Source of the DNA: Polytrichum commune
Taxonomy: Eukaryota; Streptophyta; Polytrichopsida; Polytrichales; Polytrichaceae
DNA: 64,000 bases
Direction: 5' to 3'
Assembly: GCA_950295325.1 (NCBI GenBank)
Contig: OX485803.1
Location: 49,369,554-49,433,553 of the forward strand
In this document: piece after piece, positions 20,680 to 33,164 of the stretch
Numbering within the stretch: position 1 is the stretch's first letter
Layout of the letters: each line of letters begins with the position of its first letter
Program-made: the position numbers and the translations under genes
Notes under the pieces: generated by a model
Seen by the model: only the letters and a program-made list of their open reading frames with translations
The model's database searches: none
Told to the model about the DNA's origin: nothing

Positions 20680-22050
20680 TTCGGACTAGAGGTAAATGTA
20701 TCCTTGTCGACCACCAGCTGGGATAAGTGTTCTCAGTAGGACAAATAGATGGGGTGTTATTGGGATACATTTGTCTCTGCACACCACTTCTCGTACGATG
20801 TGAAACGGGCAATTAGTGCAAGATAATAAGCAAATCCATAGCATGTCCATAGCCATTTGCCTCATAATTTTCAAAGCTCGTTTCAATATCGTACTCATTA
20901 TCAAAGTGAAAATCCTTGTGCTCATTGTTAAGCAGTCGTATAGGATCTCCCTTTCCCTCCCCCAATTTTGTTGATGATTAAGTTTAAAATAGTTGGTATA
21001 TTTTGAGCACGTAGTACCAGTAGTCAAGGGTTTTTTGTTTTTGTTTTGTTTTTGGAACACGTGTAATTTTGGTTTTCATTCTTAGATTCATACCAATATG
21101 TGAACCACATTCACCCTTGAAATTTAGGGTTTAAGACGAGACATGAAAGACCACCCTTTGGAAACTCTGAAGGTTTCTTATTGTATTGTATCGTTTCTCT
21201 CTCAAGTAGTTATTGACAGAGTGAAGAAAAGAGGGGCAAAACACAAATTGACCAAAACATTCACCACCAAGACTTGGTATGTGGGAAGGACCTATAAGAC
21301 GTGCTGCAAAATCAGCAATAGGTGGATTGAGTATTGACAATCAATTGAACGTTTGGACCGGTCTTCCAATATGATAATAAAGTTATGTTGGTATCAAAAT
21401 AAGAAATGAGTCAGTGTCAACCTATGAGTTCACAGACCATTTGAAGGTAAAGTTGGAAGCCAGCATTGCATTTGGCTATAATGTAGAAACAAATTTGTAT
21501 GAATTACATCCAATGGATGAATGTGTGTCCTGTGATTTCATCAATAACAAATAAACATGTCTTGCTAAGTGTATTTAAGCCATATTTTCTACATGATCTT
21601 TTTGACATAGACATATGATTTGAGGTTTACATGATTTATTTATTTTTCATTTGTGTATGTATTTGTGGGAATTTCTAAGCTACACATTTGCACACATATC
21701 ATTTTTAAGAGAAGGAAAATCTTGTGCATTAGGGGTATTAATTTCGTGGTCATGCACGCACATGGTTCCCAATTCTAACAATGAGTGCACCCACATGAGT
21801 CAGGAACAAGCAATAGTTGTAAAACATCCAAGAAGATATAGATGATATCATGGAATTTTGCAATGGTTAATGTGCAAATATTGAGACTACGTAATACCAT
21901 GGCAACTTCACTTTTAAAAAATCATTTTTAAAAATGCCACATGTTGTAAAACTATTCATGGAATACGTTATAAAGTTGACGTGACAAAAAAAAAATTAGG
22001 TTCTGATAGGAGCATAACTTATAGTTCAATAGTCAACACCATCAGAGGGG
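20680..22050. other. Intergenic, no supported gene
   Basis: A 20690-20830 segment shares the stretch CACTTCTCGTA.GATGTGAAA with 33790, so it is a dispersed repeat. The open frames (20686-21060 minus, 21131-21340) lack recognisable features. Confidence 0.4.
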
Positions 22051-22056
22051 CTTATC

Positions 22057-22275
22057 AAGTGTCCGGGGAGATTTTGCGCATAATTGGTCAACCTCCTAGT
22101 GTTTCTGAGTCCAACTGGTTACATGTTGTAATTTTTCGGTTTTCTTTTCTAATTTGGGGTATATTCCATAAAATTCTCAAAAATAATCGATAATTTTTCT
22201 TAAGTCTTGAAATTCAACCTACTATTTCTCAAACTCAAACTGTTCATTTGTAACTAGCAGTCAATTCTCCCTGTG
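22057..22275. mobile_element. Family D repeat, reverse copy
   Basis: Starts CCGGGGAGATTTTGCGCATA and ends TAACTAGCAGTCAATTCTCC; diverged but full length. Confidence 0.65.
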
Positions 22276-22299
22276 CATTGGCACTTACATCCTCATTCA

Positions 22300-22935
22300 A
22301 TAAAAATGAGAATCTTCACTTTGACAATGACTAAGACATTCGTATGAGCTCTAAGAATTTATGGAAAGAAATGGCAACATGCACAATTTGAGAATCATCT
22401 TGCGATGAAATCCTTCTTGCATATCCCATGAGAAGTGGGTACTAAGCTCAAAATGTTCATCTAATGCTCGCTTGCCTTTATTTGTAGCTTGCAAGTGCAC
22501 TCCCAAGCAAGAAGACTTCGGAATGCGAAAAGGCACAATAATCAAGGTAGACATGCCCAATTTGGTTACTTATCTCAATGGAGCACTTATATTTGTGTGG
22601 CGTGTGATTTGGTGTGGCTCCAAGAATGGATACCAAAAAGAGATGTGTTCAAAAGAGATTGGACTACACGCTCAAAATATAATAACCACTATAAAATCAA
22701 TAGTCAACATACTATGGAAACCTATATGATTGTTTAATGAACATGAGAACATTCACTCTGATGATGAGTAATTATCATATGAGCTCCAGATATTACAAGG
22801 GAAGACACTATAACCTCGAATTGGATTTGCTAATCATCTCGTACTAATCGCGTGTTTCATATCCTAAGAAAAGTGGGCTAGTCGGATAAAAGTAACCGTT
22901 TAAGACCCAATCTACCTCATGCCACATTATCTATC
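22300..22935. repeat. Repeat family F, two related units
   Basis: 22640-22935 matches 59160-59485 (shared CTCAAAA.ATAATAACCA.TATA, GGATTTGCTAA.CATCTCGTAC, GTGTTTCATATCCTA.GA). 22300-22480 is a third, shorter relative (GAATCTTCACT.TGACA.TGA, ATATCCCATGAGAAGTGGGT). No coding sequence. Confidence 0.6.
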
Positions 22936-22939
22936 TAGG

Positions 22940-23545
22940 CACGAAGGCAAGGGTAGGTCCAACAACCTATCCTTCTCGATCTTTCTTGGACTCTAAATTG
23001 TTGTTTGGTAGGTATATTTGTATTTACACCCACGTACTTGGTGACTCGGGGTGTCCACATTGTCCCGTTTGTTGCCAACAACCCTCCCTCCACAAGCAAT
23101 AAAACCAAAACTACGTCCCGGGCTAGATCACATCTTCATTCGGCTGGGCCCCGCCCCTCCCACGTCTCATTCATTACCTGGTTTTCCTGCTCGCACCTGC
23201 ATCGGAACTCTTCCTCATTGGAAATCAATGTGACAATACTTGGTCACTTAAGCCATTAAGCTTCTTTGGCATGTGAAGGAACTTCATCTGTTAACTTGGG
23301 AATAATGAAAGTAATGTGAACTTGAGTATTTGCCATTTGGATTGGGTACTATCACATTGGTTTCCAACGAGGAAGACCGAGCAGTGAAGGAGGTGTGGGA
23401 GAGACGGGGCCCAGCCAAACATAGATGTGATTTAGCCCGGGGGCCTAAACTACTAATATGTGGTGACCCGATTTAAAGTATGCGGAATCGTCCATTACGC
23501 CAGTGTTTGAGTTGATTTTACAACAGGTTAACAACGAATACTGGT
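22940..23545. other. Intergenic, no supported gene
   Basis: Short overlapping frames at 23005-23259 are not supported. A weak inverted relation between about 23110-23240 (GGGCTAGATCACATCTTCAT) and 23360-23440 (ATAGATGTGATTTAGCCCGG) suggests another small TIR element, ends undefined. Confidence 0.35.
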
Positions 23546-23549
23546 ATTA

Positions 23550-24058
23550 GGGCCACTTCACACACGAGCCAAGAGCCGTGATCATGAAATTGTGAGAGCC
23601 CAAAAGAAAGTCTCCGAAGGCTGTCTCAAGGCACCTCCAAAATCATGTAGTGTGATCATGGACCCTCAAGTGTAATGTGAAGTCATATGTGACCGGGCCC
23701 TCAACCAAATGCTATCTCAATGGATTTCTATTCATGCGGGTCCTCACACATGATAAAATAAAATAAACCAACAGTTGTGAGCGTTCGAAGTGCCATGGTC
23801 TCCCAGTTTTGTGTTAGACCTACCTCCAACAGGTGGTTTTTGAAAATATTCCAAGTGACCATGAAACATGATCCATTCGATGTCATGTAGGGAAACCATG
23901 TAGACTTTACATCCATCTTGCATTCACATACTCACTCCGTTGGTCCCTCAAGCGTAGTGTGAAGGTAGCGAACTTGGACCGGCTCCGCCTTTTCCACCAA
24001 TGAGAGTGCTTGAAGTGGAATGGTCAAGGGCCCTCAGTCTCGTGTGTGAAAGTGGCCC
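23550..24058. mobile_element. Family A TIR element, TTA target duplication
   Basis: A 509-bp element with ends GGGCCACTTCACACACGAGC and inverted CTCGTGTGTGAAAGTGGCCC, flanked by TTA at 23547-23549 and 24059-24061. PIF/Harbinger-like by TIR start and TNA target. Reference copy of a family with at least six members here. Confidence 0.88.
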
Positions 24059-24061
24059 TTA

Positions 24062-26100
24062 CATGAGCCTGGAATGGTTGCTCCCAGCATTTCGGCATAT
24101 TGAGGACTTCTAGAACACATTCAAAAAAACTTCATGAGCTGAATAAAGAATTCCAAAGAGAGAGGAAAAACAAAAAAAAACAAAAGAACGAAACACACAC
24201 ACACATTAAAAAATTTGTTGAGTTTACAAATTTTGAAGCTAAAATGAATGTGTTTTGGATATCTAAAATGTTACTCATAGGATTTTGTAAACATGCTTAT
24301 GTCTTAATAATATACAAACACGTGTGAACACAACCCAGTTGCATGAGTTCGCACAGCCGACTAAGGCCCATGCCACACGAGAGCTAGAGGAAGTTTCACA
24401 ACTTCCTCCAACATGGCACTTTGCTTTTGAAAAGTCTCCTTTTCCTTGTTTATCTCCTTATACTGTGGAATTCCAAGCACTAGTGCCTGGTAGTATTGAA
24501 CTACATTTATTGTGCCATGTCACTCTACTTTATTGCCAAGTAGATCCCGAAGCAATACCCAAAGCAAAATCCAAAGCTAAAAAGTCATTGTTGCCACTCC
24601 CCATACTTCCTCTCATGTGGCAACCACTTGCTCATTTGAACCAATGCTATTCATCCAACTCACTGCCGTTCATGCAAGTTTCCTCCCGTGTGGTTTGGGC
24701 CTAAGGCCACATGTCATGGAATGTTGAGGTTGAAACGTCTGTGTCTTATATAATTATAACATCATTATTATTATTATATGTATTATTGGGTACTAGCGCC
24801 CTCTCTAACCAAACACATATTGGTGCATGATGAGTGCACGGCATTTATGGATCCTGAGTAGTAGTAGGACCACAAGAAGTATCATTGGCTCCCGCAAATT
24901 CTCTCACACACGTCCCACATGCATTAGGTTTTACATACTAGGTCATGAGTCCACTACACAAAGAGGAGTTCGTGAGAGAGAGTTCAAAGAATGTTTATGT
25001 GCTTGCCAAAATTTGAGAGTTTGAATTCTCGACCTTCGTAAGCGATTGTCATGAGGGAGCTTAGGAATGTGAGTGAGAGCTTGTCGTAGTCGTTCCACAT
25101 GAGATTTAGCATGACATTGTCTAAGATTTAAGTATTAGTTCAAATATTCTATCACATCATTGAAGTCGAATTCATGGTCTGAGGTAGGTTTCACATCAAG
25201 AACAAAAAATCCCAGTTGTGATCAACTTCTCAAGGTCAAAATTAGTAGTTGCAAGATCATCAACATCACAGTTTTTTTTTAAATAACATGTTTTTGGTAG
25301 CCCGCACCGGGAAGGGGGGGGACACTAGTGGTGTTTTAGAAACGACGTGCAATAAAATATAAGATTTTTAAAGATTTGAGGTAATTTTGAAGAATTCTAT
25401 ATAAAATATAGGGGGAAAAATAATGTTGGAAACCAATTATATAAAAAAATACCATGCAATCTAACATGTGTAAGGGACCACATTTTGCTTCATCAAAGAA
25501 GATGGAAGGCTTAATTTTATTTCATGCAGGTTTCTCTTCATTAAGGATACTGTGAACTTCATTATGTTGAAACGTTGACACGAAGGGGTATATTTGAGAC
25601 GATATTTGATGTTTGAAATTCTTTTGCAAATGTTGTATGAACTCTTGCTATCTTGCAAATGTTGAATAGTTGTGTTTCTTAACACACTAAATTTTAAGGT
25701 TGCACTCTACTTGCATTTTGCATTACAATCTTGTTGGTGTAATTAATTTCTATTGTGTTTTGTTCTTGCCCTACCACAACAATCCCGTTGTTAAAATGCC
25801 AATTCACAATGCACCCCCCCCCCCTTCGGCTAAAAATTAAAGGCTATCAAAATTTTGTAAGAACAATAGGGTATTTGAAATTGAATGCATGCTAGATTTA
25901 TAATGACCAATAGGGTATTAAAATTTTAAGCTCAGTAGATCTTTTCAACTTTAAGGACTCCTACTATCCCCCCCCCCCCCTTGAAAATAAGTGGTTGTCA
26001 CAAGTGTCTCCAAAAATTTACTATGAGTGCCCCCCCCCCCCAACCCAGGGGCCCACATGCTTGCTAATAAATGCAAAAACAAAACATTTCATAAGACAAG
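24062..26100. other. Intergenic with clustered poly(C) tracts
   Basis: No gene recognised; the 24324-24704 open frame has no domain. A-rich (24165-24200) and CA-rich tracts occur. Three runs of 11-13 C lie at 25814-25824, 25968-25980 and 26030-26041. Confidence 0.5.
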
Positions 26101-26172
26101 GCTCTAGTGAACGGGGAGATTTTGAGCAAAATTGATCAAGATCCAAGTGTTTCCAAGTCCAATCTGTTCCTA

Positions 26173-26750
26173 GGGGCTGCACCTTTCAATGCATGGGGAA
26201 CCATACATGAGTGCACAAGAGGGGGTCTTGTAGAGACAATAATGTACAATTTATATTTAGTCTATGATTATTTTGATATGTAGAGATTGACGTATATGAG
26301 AGGACTTTATTCGCCTAGGAAAATTTATAAATTGAAATAGTATAGTAGGGCCTGATAAATAAATGAAAATGGGATGGGATAAATAAAATATAATGAGATG
26401 TTCAGTAGCCATTCATTCATGGCATATCTACAACGAGGGATGCCATTAGATTTTAGTGCTAGGGGGGAAAGATGATCTCAACCATTGTGAAGGGGAACTA
26501 CTTGGTGACCACAAAAACTATGTAACTCTATGATGGGTTTACAATATACATATGACAAGCCTCGTCTTTCTTTGGAGCCAAATAACTCTTGCATACTTGT
26601 ACTACCTTACTTAGATTTAGGATTTTTTTTGGCGCATACATATGTCCACTTATACAACCTTACTTAATATTAAGAAAGTGTATATACGGGCATTTTTAAA
26701 GGGGGATAGTGAACACAAGTGTCTCTAGTTTTCATTGAAGGGTGCACCCC
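26173..26750. mobile_element. TIR element nested in family D
   Basis: About 578 bp, with ends GGGGCTGCACCTTTCAATG and inverted CATTGAAGGGTGCACCCC. It interrupts a family D copy exactly, so it inserted later. Target duplication perhaps CTA/CTG. No coding region. Confidence 0.65.
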
Positions 26751-26802
26751 CTGGGAATTGGTTACATGTTGATTTCTTTCAAAAATAAATTCATTGATTA
26801 GA

Positions 26803-26826
26803 TATACATATATATATATATATATA
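26803..26826. repeat. (TA)n microsatellite
   Basis: A run of alternating TA/CATA within the right half of the family D copy. Confidence 0.8.
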
Positions 26827-27396
26827 TTCCTCTAAATTGATCAACAATTTGCTTAAAGTCGTGAACTCGAACAGTTGGCTATTCCTCAAACTCAACCAAC
26901 CCATTTGTAACTAGACGTAGTTCCATCCAAGGTAGTCCCCCTACACAATGGCAACATAACATCACTCAGCCGATGAGATGTGTCTAGTTGTCCTGACTTC
27001 AAGTTCAGTATGAAGCAATGAGCTTCCAACATCCAAAGTTTTTATTCATGAATTTATTGTTAGACCCATGAACATAGCTCATCAGCTGAGTATTATTATG
27101 AACGGTTGGATATGACACCTTCAGACCACATTTTGAAAAGCGGATTCCTCTTGGATATTCTTCAACGCACGCACGATTCAACCGATCCCAGAAACTTATA
27201 TGTGTCAAGCTTCATGAATCATTCGCCTTGAAACGCATCTGTGTAGGGTGGGTAGAGAAGAAGAAAAAAGAAAGAATGAATGCATGCCCCCACCACAGCA
27301 TCGAGGGCCAACAGGACTTGTCCGAAACTTGCTTTTTAATTTGTGCAAAAAGGCATTCAATAGTGGCATTCACACACGAGACAATTGGATGAGCGT

Positions 27397-28097
27397 CCGG
27401 GGACGGGACAATTTTTGGGCATACTCAGGGCCACTTCACACACGAGACTGAGGGCCCGTGACCATTGCGCTTCAAGCACTCTCATTGGTGGAAAAGGTGG
27501 AGCCGGTCCAAGTTCGCTTCCCACTACACTTGAGGGACCAACGGAGTAAGGGAGTGCAAGATGGATGTACAGTCTACATGGCATCAAATGGATCATGTTT
27601 TATGGTCACTTGGATTTTTTTTCAAAAAATCAACTCTTGGAGGTAGGTCTAACACAAAACCGGCAAACCATGGCACTCTGAACGCTCACAACCGTTGGTT
27701 TATGTTATTTTATCATGTGTGAGGACCCGCTTGAATAGAAATTTATTGAAATAGCATTTGGTCGAGGGCTTGGTCACATATGGCTTCACACTAGACTCGA
27801 GGATCCGTGACCACATTACATGATTTTGGAGGTGTGTTAATTGGGACAGCCTTTGGACACTTTCTTTGGGCTCTCACAATTTCATGGTCACGACTCTTGG
27901 CTCGTGTGTGAAGTGGCCCTCAGTAGAGATCCTAGTGTTTCCGAGTCCAACCGGTTACATGTTGATATCTATTGGATTTTCCTTATTGATTTGAGGTATA
28001 CTCTCTAAATTCCTCTAAACTGATTGGTAATAGTCTTGAACTTCAACCGGTTATTCCTCAAACTCAACCGGTTCATCTGTAACTAGCAGTCAGTTCT
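27397..28097. mobile_element. Family D copy interrupted by a family A element
   Basis: CGTCCGGGGACGGGACAATTT plus TTGGGCATAC before 27425, and AGATCCTAGTGTTTCCGAGT to AGCAGTCAGTTCTCCC after 27922, are the two halves of one reverse family D copy. The family A element at 27428-27919 sits between them with a TCA duplication. Confidence 0.7.
27428..27919. mobile_element. Family A TIR element nested in family D
   Basis: A 492-bp element with ends GGGCCACTTCACACACGAGA and the matching inverted GTGTGTGAAGTGGCCC. TCA is duplicated at 27425-27427 and 27920-27922. Orientation is opposite to the copy at 23550. Confidence 0.88.
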
Positions 28098-28193
28098 CCC
28101 TGGTCATTGCAATGGATATGACTGCACACTTTCAAATACAATTGCACCAATCGCCCATGTCCACGTGGCAACACACGGATAGTATTAGATTCT

Positions 28194-28637
28194 AAACTCC
28201 ATAGTATCACACATGTGGCAACCAAAGTGCACGTGATATTACGGAGTTTTGTAGTGTTAACATGGTTACGTGATACTTGTGAATTAGTGTAGCATGTGAC
28301 ACTATGGAATAACACAAAGTGCAACATATTAAATGGTGGGGTGTGGTCCACTCCACTTGGCATTCCTGGGCGATGTGGCACATGCATGCACAAACATTCA
28401 ACAAGTGGCATAAGAAGAAGAAGAATAAGAATAAGAAGGTGACACTCCACATATTGACACATGACACAATGCAAGGGTGTGGGTTGACTTCTTTGGTGGT
28501 TTGCATTAATGACAAAATTCGTGATATAAGGGAGAGAAAGGTGACAACAATAAGGAGTGAGATTTGAACTGCATCCGTTCCCTAGGGTTTCAGGATATTA
28601 GAGAGTGAATGACATTATGGAGGTTGATATTACGGAT
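28194..28637. mobile_element. Family G repeat with short TIRs
   Basis: 444 bp, starting AAACTCCATAGTATCACACA and ending GATATTACGGA. It closely matches 48399-48852 over its length (shared CATTCAACAAGTGGCA.AAGAAG, GAGGGTGTGGGTTGACTTCTT-like block). An AACTCCGTA.TATCA inverted end suggests a DNA element. A diverged inverted relative lies at 29930-30245. Confidence 0.65.
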
Positions 28638-28723
28638 CTTTTGATCATCCTGAACTACAATCGCTAAATGACTACAGATTTTATTTTATTTTTGCGATTA
28701 TATTTTTTTGGAAAAAAAAATGA

Positions 28724-28784
28724 GGCGTGTAATATACCTTTGGAAAGGTCTTGAAAATACCTTTCCAACGGTATATTACACGCC
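28724..28784. repeat. Short near-perfect hairpin
   Basis: Arms GGCGTGTAATATACC...GGAAAGG and CCTTTCC.ACGGTATATTACACGCC around an 11-base loop (TCTTGAAAATA). The foldback is about 61 bp and could be a precursor-like small-RNA hairpin or a miniature element. Confidence 0.8.
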
Positions 28785-28929
28785 CCCAAAAGTTTTGAAA
28801 TTTCAGTCGCTAAATCAAAACCAGCACACACACAACAAGTGCGATAAAGTTAGAAGTGGCACATCTGCAAACTTAAAAGTGGTACAAGGTTACACTATGA
28901 CAGATATCTGCCACTTTTTAGGAGGCTTG

Positions 28930-31900
28930 GCGTAACTTCAAATAGTAACACACACTAATTGGGATAATCGGTGTAGTTCTATTGAATTCCCACGTACATG
29001 AATCCAATGTTGGCCAACGAAAGGGTTACTCTTATAGTGATCTAGAATAGAATACAAACACTAACGTTTTGAGGAAGCAAGCCTGAATGAAGAGTCCCTT
29101 TATCCTCGAGCTACCGCCACATTTCAATGGTAGACTCTATGCATGCTTATTTTAATTAGGTCACCAAGAGGGTGCAGTTTCGAGTAAAGGAGTGATCCAC
29201 GAGGAGGTCAATGTCAAAATTTTATTAAACCACATAAGAAACAACATTGGGTACTTTTAATTCAAGAGAGAAAACATTTATACAAATTCTGAAATTAATA
29301 TAGCTTGGATATTTGACCTACACAATATTATATCTAAAATAGGGTAGGTGAAAAATAAAGGTAGGGTCTGTTGTATTTGGAGGAATGAAGAATTTATGTG
29401 AGGTTCATTGAATGTCTTTGGATTGGATGCGAAGTTGCCTCGATTGAATAAAAGTTGTCAAATTTAGATGTTGGCAAGCTTGGGGTGATCACTAAAAGTT
29501 TCAAGATAGTGTTGGATTGTTTCAAGATATTGTTGCAACCAGGTACCATTCAATTTCATTTGTACATACCGTTCATGTACTTTTGTCATTTTGTTATGGA
29601 TCAATGTCAATTTATGTAAAAAAAATCCATTATTTTTATAGATAGTATAGTTTACAAACAAATCGAGTCCATAAAATAAATTGATGGTGCAAATTATATT
29701 TTCCTATAAGGTCTTGAAAAATACCTCAAAGTGCCATTTTATCTAACAATATGGTGCCAGTTATTCAAGAACTGTAGATAAATAGCACATCTTTTATTAA
29801 CCCCTAAATGCACGTTGTTTACAAAGCATATAGTTTGTGATCTCCCCATGGAGTGATCAAGAATAGAAGCTTGTCAATGTTGAAAATTCCTTTTCAAGTA
29901 CACCCTAACCTTTGTAATATCACCCTCCTTGATGTCACTCCCTCTCTTATATTTGGAAACCCTGGGGAATGAATGTTCTCAGTTCAAATCTCCCTCCTTG
30001 TCGTCACATTACCCTCCCACACATCACGGGTTTTGACATTAAAGCAATCCACCAAAGAATTCAAACCACGCGCTTGCACACATCACATTGTCATCATTCT
30101 AATTATTGTCATTATTGCAATCTTGATTTTGTGTTATTCCATAATGTCACATGCTATACTAATTCTCTGTTATCATGCACCCATGTTAGCACTACATACC
30201 TCCTTAGAATAATGTGCACTTTGGTTTCCACATGCATGATATTAGGGAGGTTAGTGTGTACAATTTGAGAATCTTGGACCAAGTTGGAACACCCAACATC
30301 AATGTTTGAGGCTACAAGTTGTTAGGAAGGAATGGTGTTGCATATCCCAACTCATGCAACTCTATGTTTCCTCAATTGAAGCCTTTCAACCACTTGAAAA
30401 AGTGCGTTGAAAATCTTGTGTTGTTTAAGATACAAATTGGAAGTATGCCTCCTTCTTACATATATTATACAATGAGGATAGGGCTTTCATAACATTATTC
30501 AGTTGCATGGTTGTGTTCCATTCTATATTTAGCATTTGACATGGGCCTCCACTATCTTATCTTCATGGGAAGAAACTTAGAAAATAGGAAGAAATTGACA
30601 TCAGTATAAATAATAAATAATGTCGGTTTGAATAGTAAGAATAATATGAAGAGTGTTGGTATTTCAATGAGATTTCTACTATGTCTACTTCAGGGAACAA
30701 TACTAGAATGAACAATGTCCCCTGCAAATATTTGGAATGAACAAATCCCTTGCATAGTGTTGGGAGTATAACTCCACCAAAATTTTCAAGTTCAGCCTAA
30801 ATGTATGAATAATAAACGAAACTTCCTAGTTTGTTTGTGAAGCCCATGGAATATAAATGACATATTCCAAGGTCATGAAAACGACCCACATAGTTGAACA
30901 ATATTATGTTCCTTAGCAATCAACATTACAAACAAACAAGAGATATGTGACAACCTACCTACCAAAATGTTGATTCACCCACCTACCTAGATACATATTT
31001 ACATACACCTCCACCTTATTTGCAACAAATCCATGGATATCCTTTGCATGGGTGAAACTAAAATGTTGGTAGAAGCTATTGTAGGGATAAACTAGATGTC
31101 ACACTACAAGTTTGCTAAAATCAATTACACATCAGACATGTTTAGATTTTATAGCAAGGATCAAGTTGTTGTGGTACCACTATGTGATGTGACTGTGTCA
31201 TTTTTGTAAAGTATTATTTAGATTGCTTTCGATTGTGAACACATCTTTAGAGTATAAAAGTGACTTCTACGAGTACACTCTTTATAGCATTAGATAGTGT
31301 AACCTCATAAGCTTATTTCAGAGTTACTCAATGGTATTGCTTTATTAGATGTAAGTTTGTGCCAAGTGAAGTCTTTCATGTCCAAGGTTCAAACCACCTA
31401 TATGAGCTCTTCTTCTCTTTAACCCCTAAATGCTCAAGTCTTCACATTCAAATTCCGGGCAAGGGAAGTACTAGTGCTGCAAATTTTAGTCAGGTAACAA
31501 AAAAGACTCTATTTTTCCAAACTCTAACCATACGGATGCAAACAGATCTACCATATATTCTTGTTATGAAAATTCAAAGTCATTTGGACCACATTTTCTA
31601 GGTCAGACTCACATGTGAAAAGGGCCTCCATCAAGGGGCGGTTAGAGAAAACTCTGAATTTTTTTGTTTCATGATCATTTCGGTCAGATCACAATTTTTT
31701 GGTAACTGGAAACTTTGCCGTAATATATTAAGTGGTTGATAAATGAGTTGCTCCCAAAAATTTGGATGAAATTTAGACGAATTTCATCACCCTCAAAGTT
31801 GAAGGGTCCCATGAGGACATTTGGGGATATTCACTCTTTGACTAGGAGTAAGCAACATGTGCAATAAAAAATTCCAAATCCGTTCAGTCAAGTCATGCAC

Positions 31901-32760
31901 AACCGTCACCTTGTCCAAAGGGGGGGGGACCCCACCCAAATTGGGCATCATATGTGAAAGATATTGGCTCCTAAATTTGGATCCTAGATTTGGGTAGCTC
32001 ATGGGACCACCTCCCAAAACAAGCAATTCCAAACCAACAAAAATTCTACATGCTTGGAGTATGAAATTTTTATATGCTATTTTGGCCCACCCTACACCAG
32101 TAGATACCTTCCATCCACGTAGATTGCGACCTAGTGGGTCGCAAACCCAATCATAATGATAGGTGGCGACCCATTGTGGTTTGCATGAGCATTTAAGGGT
32201 TAAAAGGGAATCTATAGTAAAAAGTTATAGCATTGCATAATTCCAAATAGTGAGCAACAATAAGGTAGTTGACCCATTTCCGCCTAGTTAAGCAATTTAA
32301 CATATTTGCAGTTTACATGTGACCAAAGAAAAACTTCTCCATGTAGACAAATAGAAATAAGAAGCATTTAAAAAAAAATTAAATGTTTTTTTCAATAATC
32401 AATTTATCATGAACTTCTTCGACCACTACTCACGATATATACTACTCTACCTCCGATCACCAATCGGTTACAAAACCAAGAGCACTCAATTCTTGTACTT
32501 GATAATTGTGGCATCTAAATATGCTTGCAATCTAAACCTAGTATTAGCCACTAATATTTGACTAAGTTGTATTTCGACCATGATATGTCAAGATGATCAA
32601 ACATTGATGTTGTGCTCTTCGGAAATAAGTTGGCCTAAGCTGCGAAAATGGGAGGGCAGTCAGGAATGAATCGGATACCTTAAATACCAAGACCAGTGTA
32701 GTACGCAATACATGGATAATCATGTTCAAAGATCTTACAAAAATTCATCAAGAATAAAGG
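28930..32760. other. Intergenic; diverged family G copy at 29930-30245
   Basis: 29930-30245 reads, inverted, like family G (TTTGTGTTATTCCATAATGTCACATGC, GTGCACTTTGGTTTCCACATGC split over both). The remainder is AT-rich without a supported gene. A nonuple G run lies at 31921-31929. Confidence 0.45.
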
Positions 32761-32766
32761 TCAAGG

Positions 32767-33160
32767 CATCCATAATCGACCAAGTCCATTTAACCGCTCA
32801 CCTAGGGTCATGTAATGCCAACATGGACAAGATCTGTATTTTTTAGGCGAACGGATTTAAGGTTTATGTGGTGGCGACTTGTGATTGATTACCCTCATAA
32901 GAATTTTGAGATCTATCGTAGCCAAACCTTAGCATTTAGACGAGCGGTTATGGGTTGATCTATATATAGACTATGTGTTACACCAACTTTACCACTTTGA
33001 GATTTGTAACAATTTCCATATTCATGGGAAAACAAAAAACAAAAAAAACAAAGAATTTACTTCCATTCACGAGAAAAATAATTCCCCGCTATTACTCCTC
33101 CTAAACAGATGCAAACTCTCTTATTTATCGGTTATAGACACCTCAACCTAAGTTACACCA
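32767..33160. repeat. Dispersed repeat, paired with 44081-44510
   Basis: Shared ordered blocks: GCATCCATA.TCGACC, TAAGGTTTATGTGG / AAGGTTTATGTGGCG, TTACTCCTCCTAAACA.ATG and GGTTATAGA..CCTC. The copies are about 400 bp, in the same orientation, diverged. Nature unknown. The 44-kb copy also shares its ACCAACAAATG.GAA.TTGGTA segment with 63725. Confidence 0.6.
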
Positions 33161-33164
33161 GATT

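Larger units (their letters stand above)
26108..26945. mobile_element. Family D repeat split by a nested TIR element
   Basis: The left part (26108-26170: ACGGGGAGATTTTGAGCAAA to TTCCAAGTCCAATCTGTT) and right part (26755-26945: GAATTGGTTACATGTTGATT to TAACTAGACG.AGTTC) join into one reverse family D copy. They are separated by the element at 26173-26750. Confidence 0.65.
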
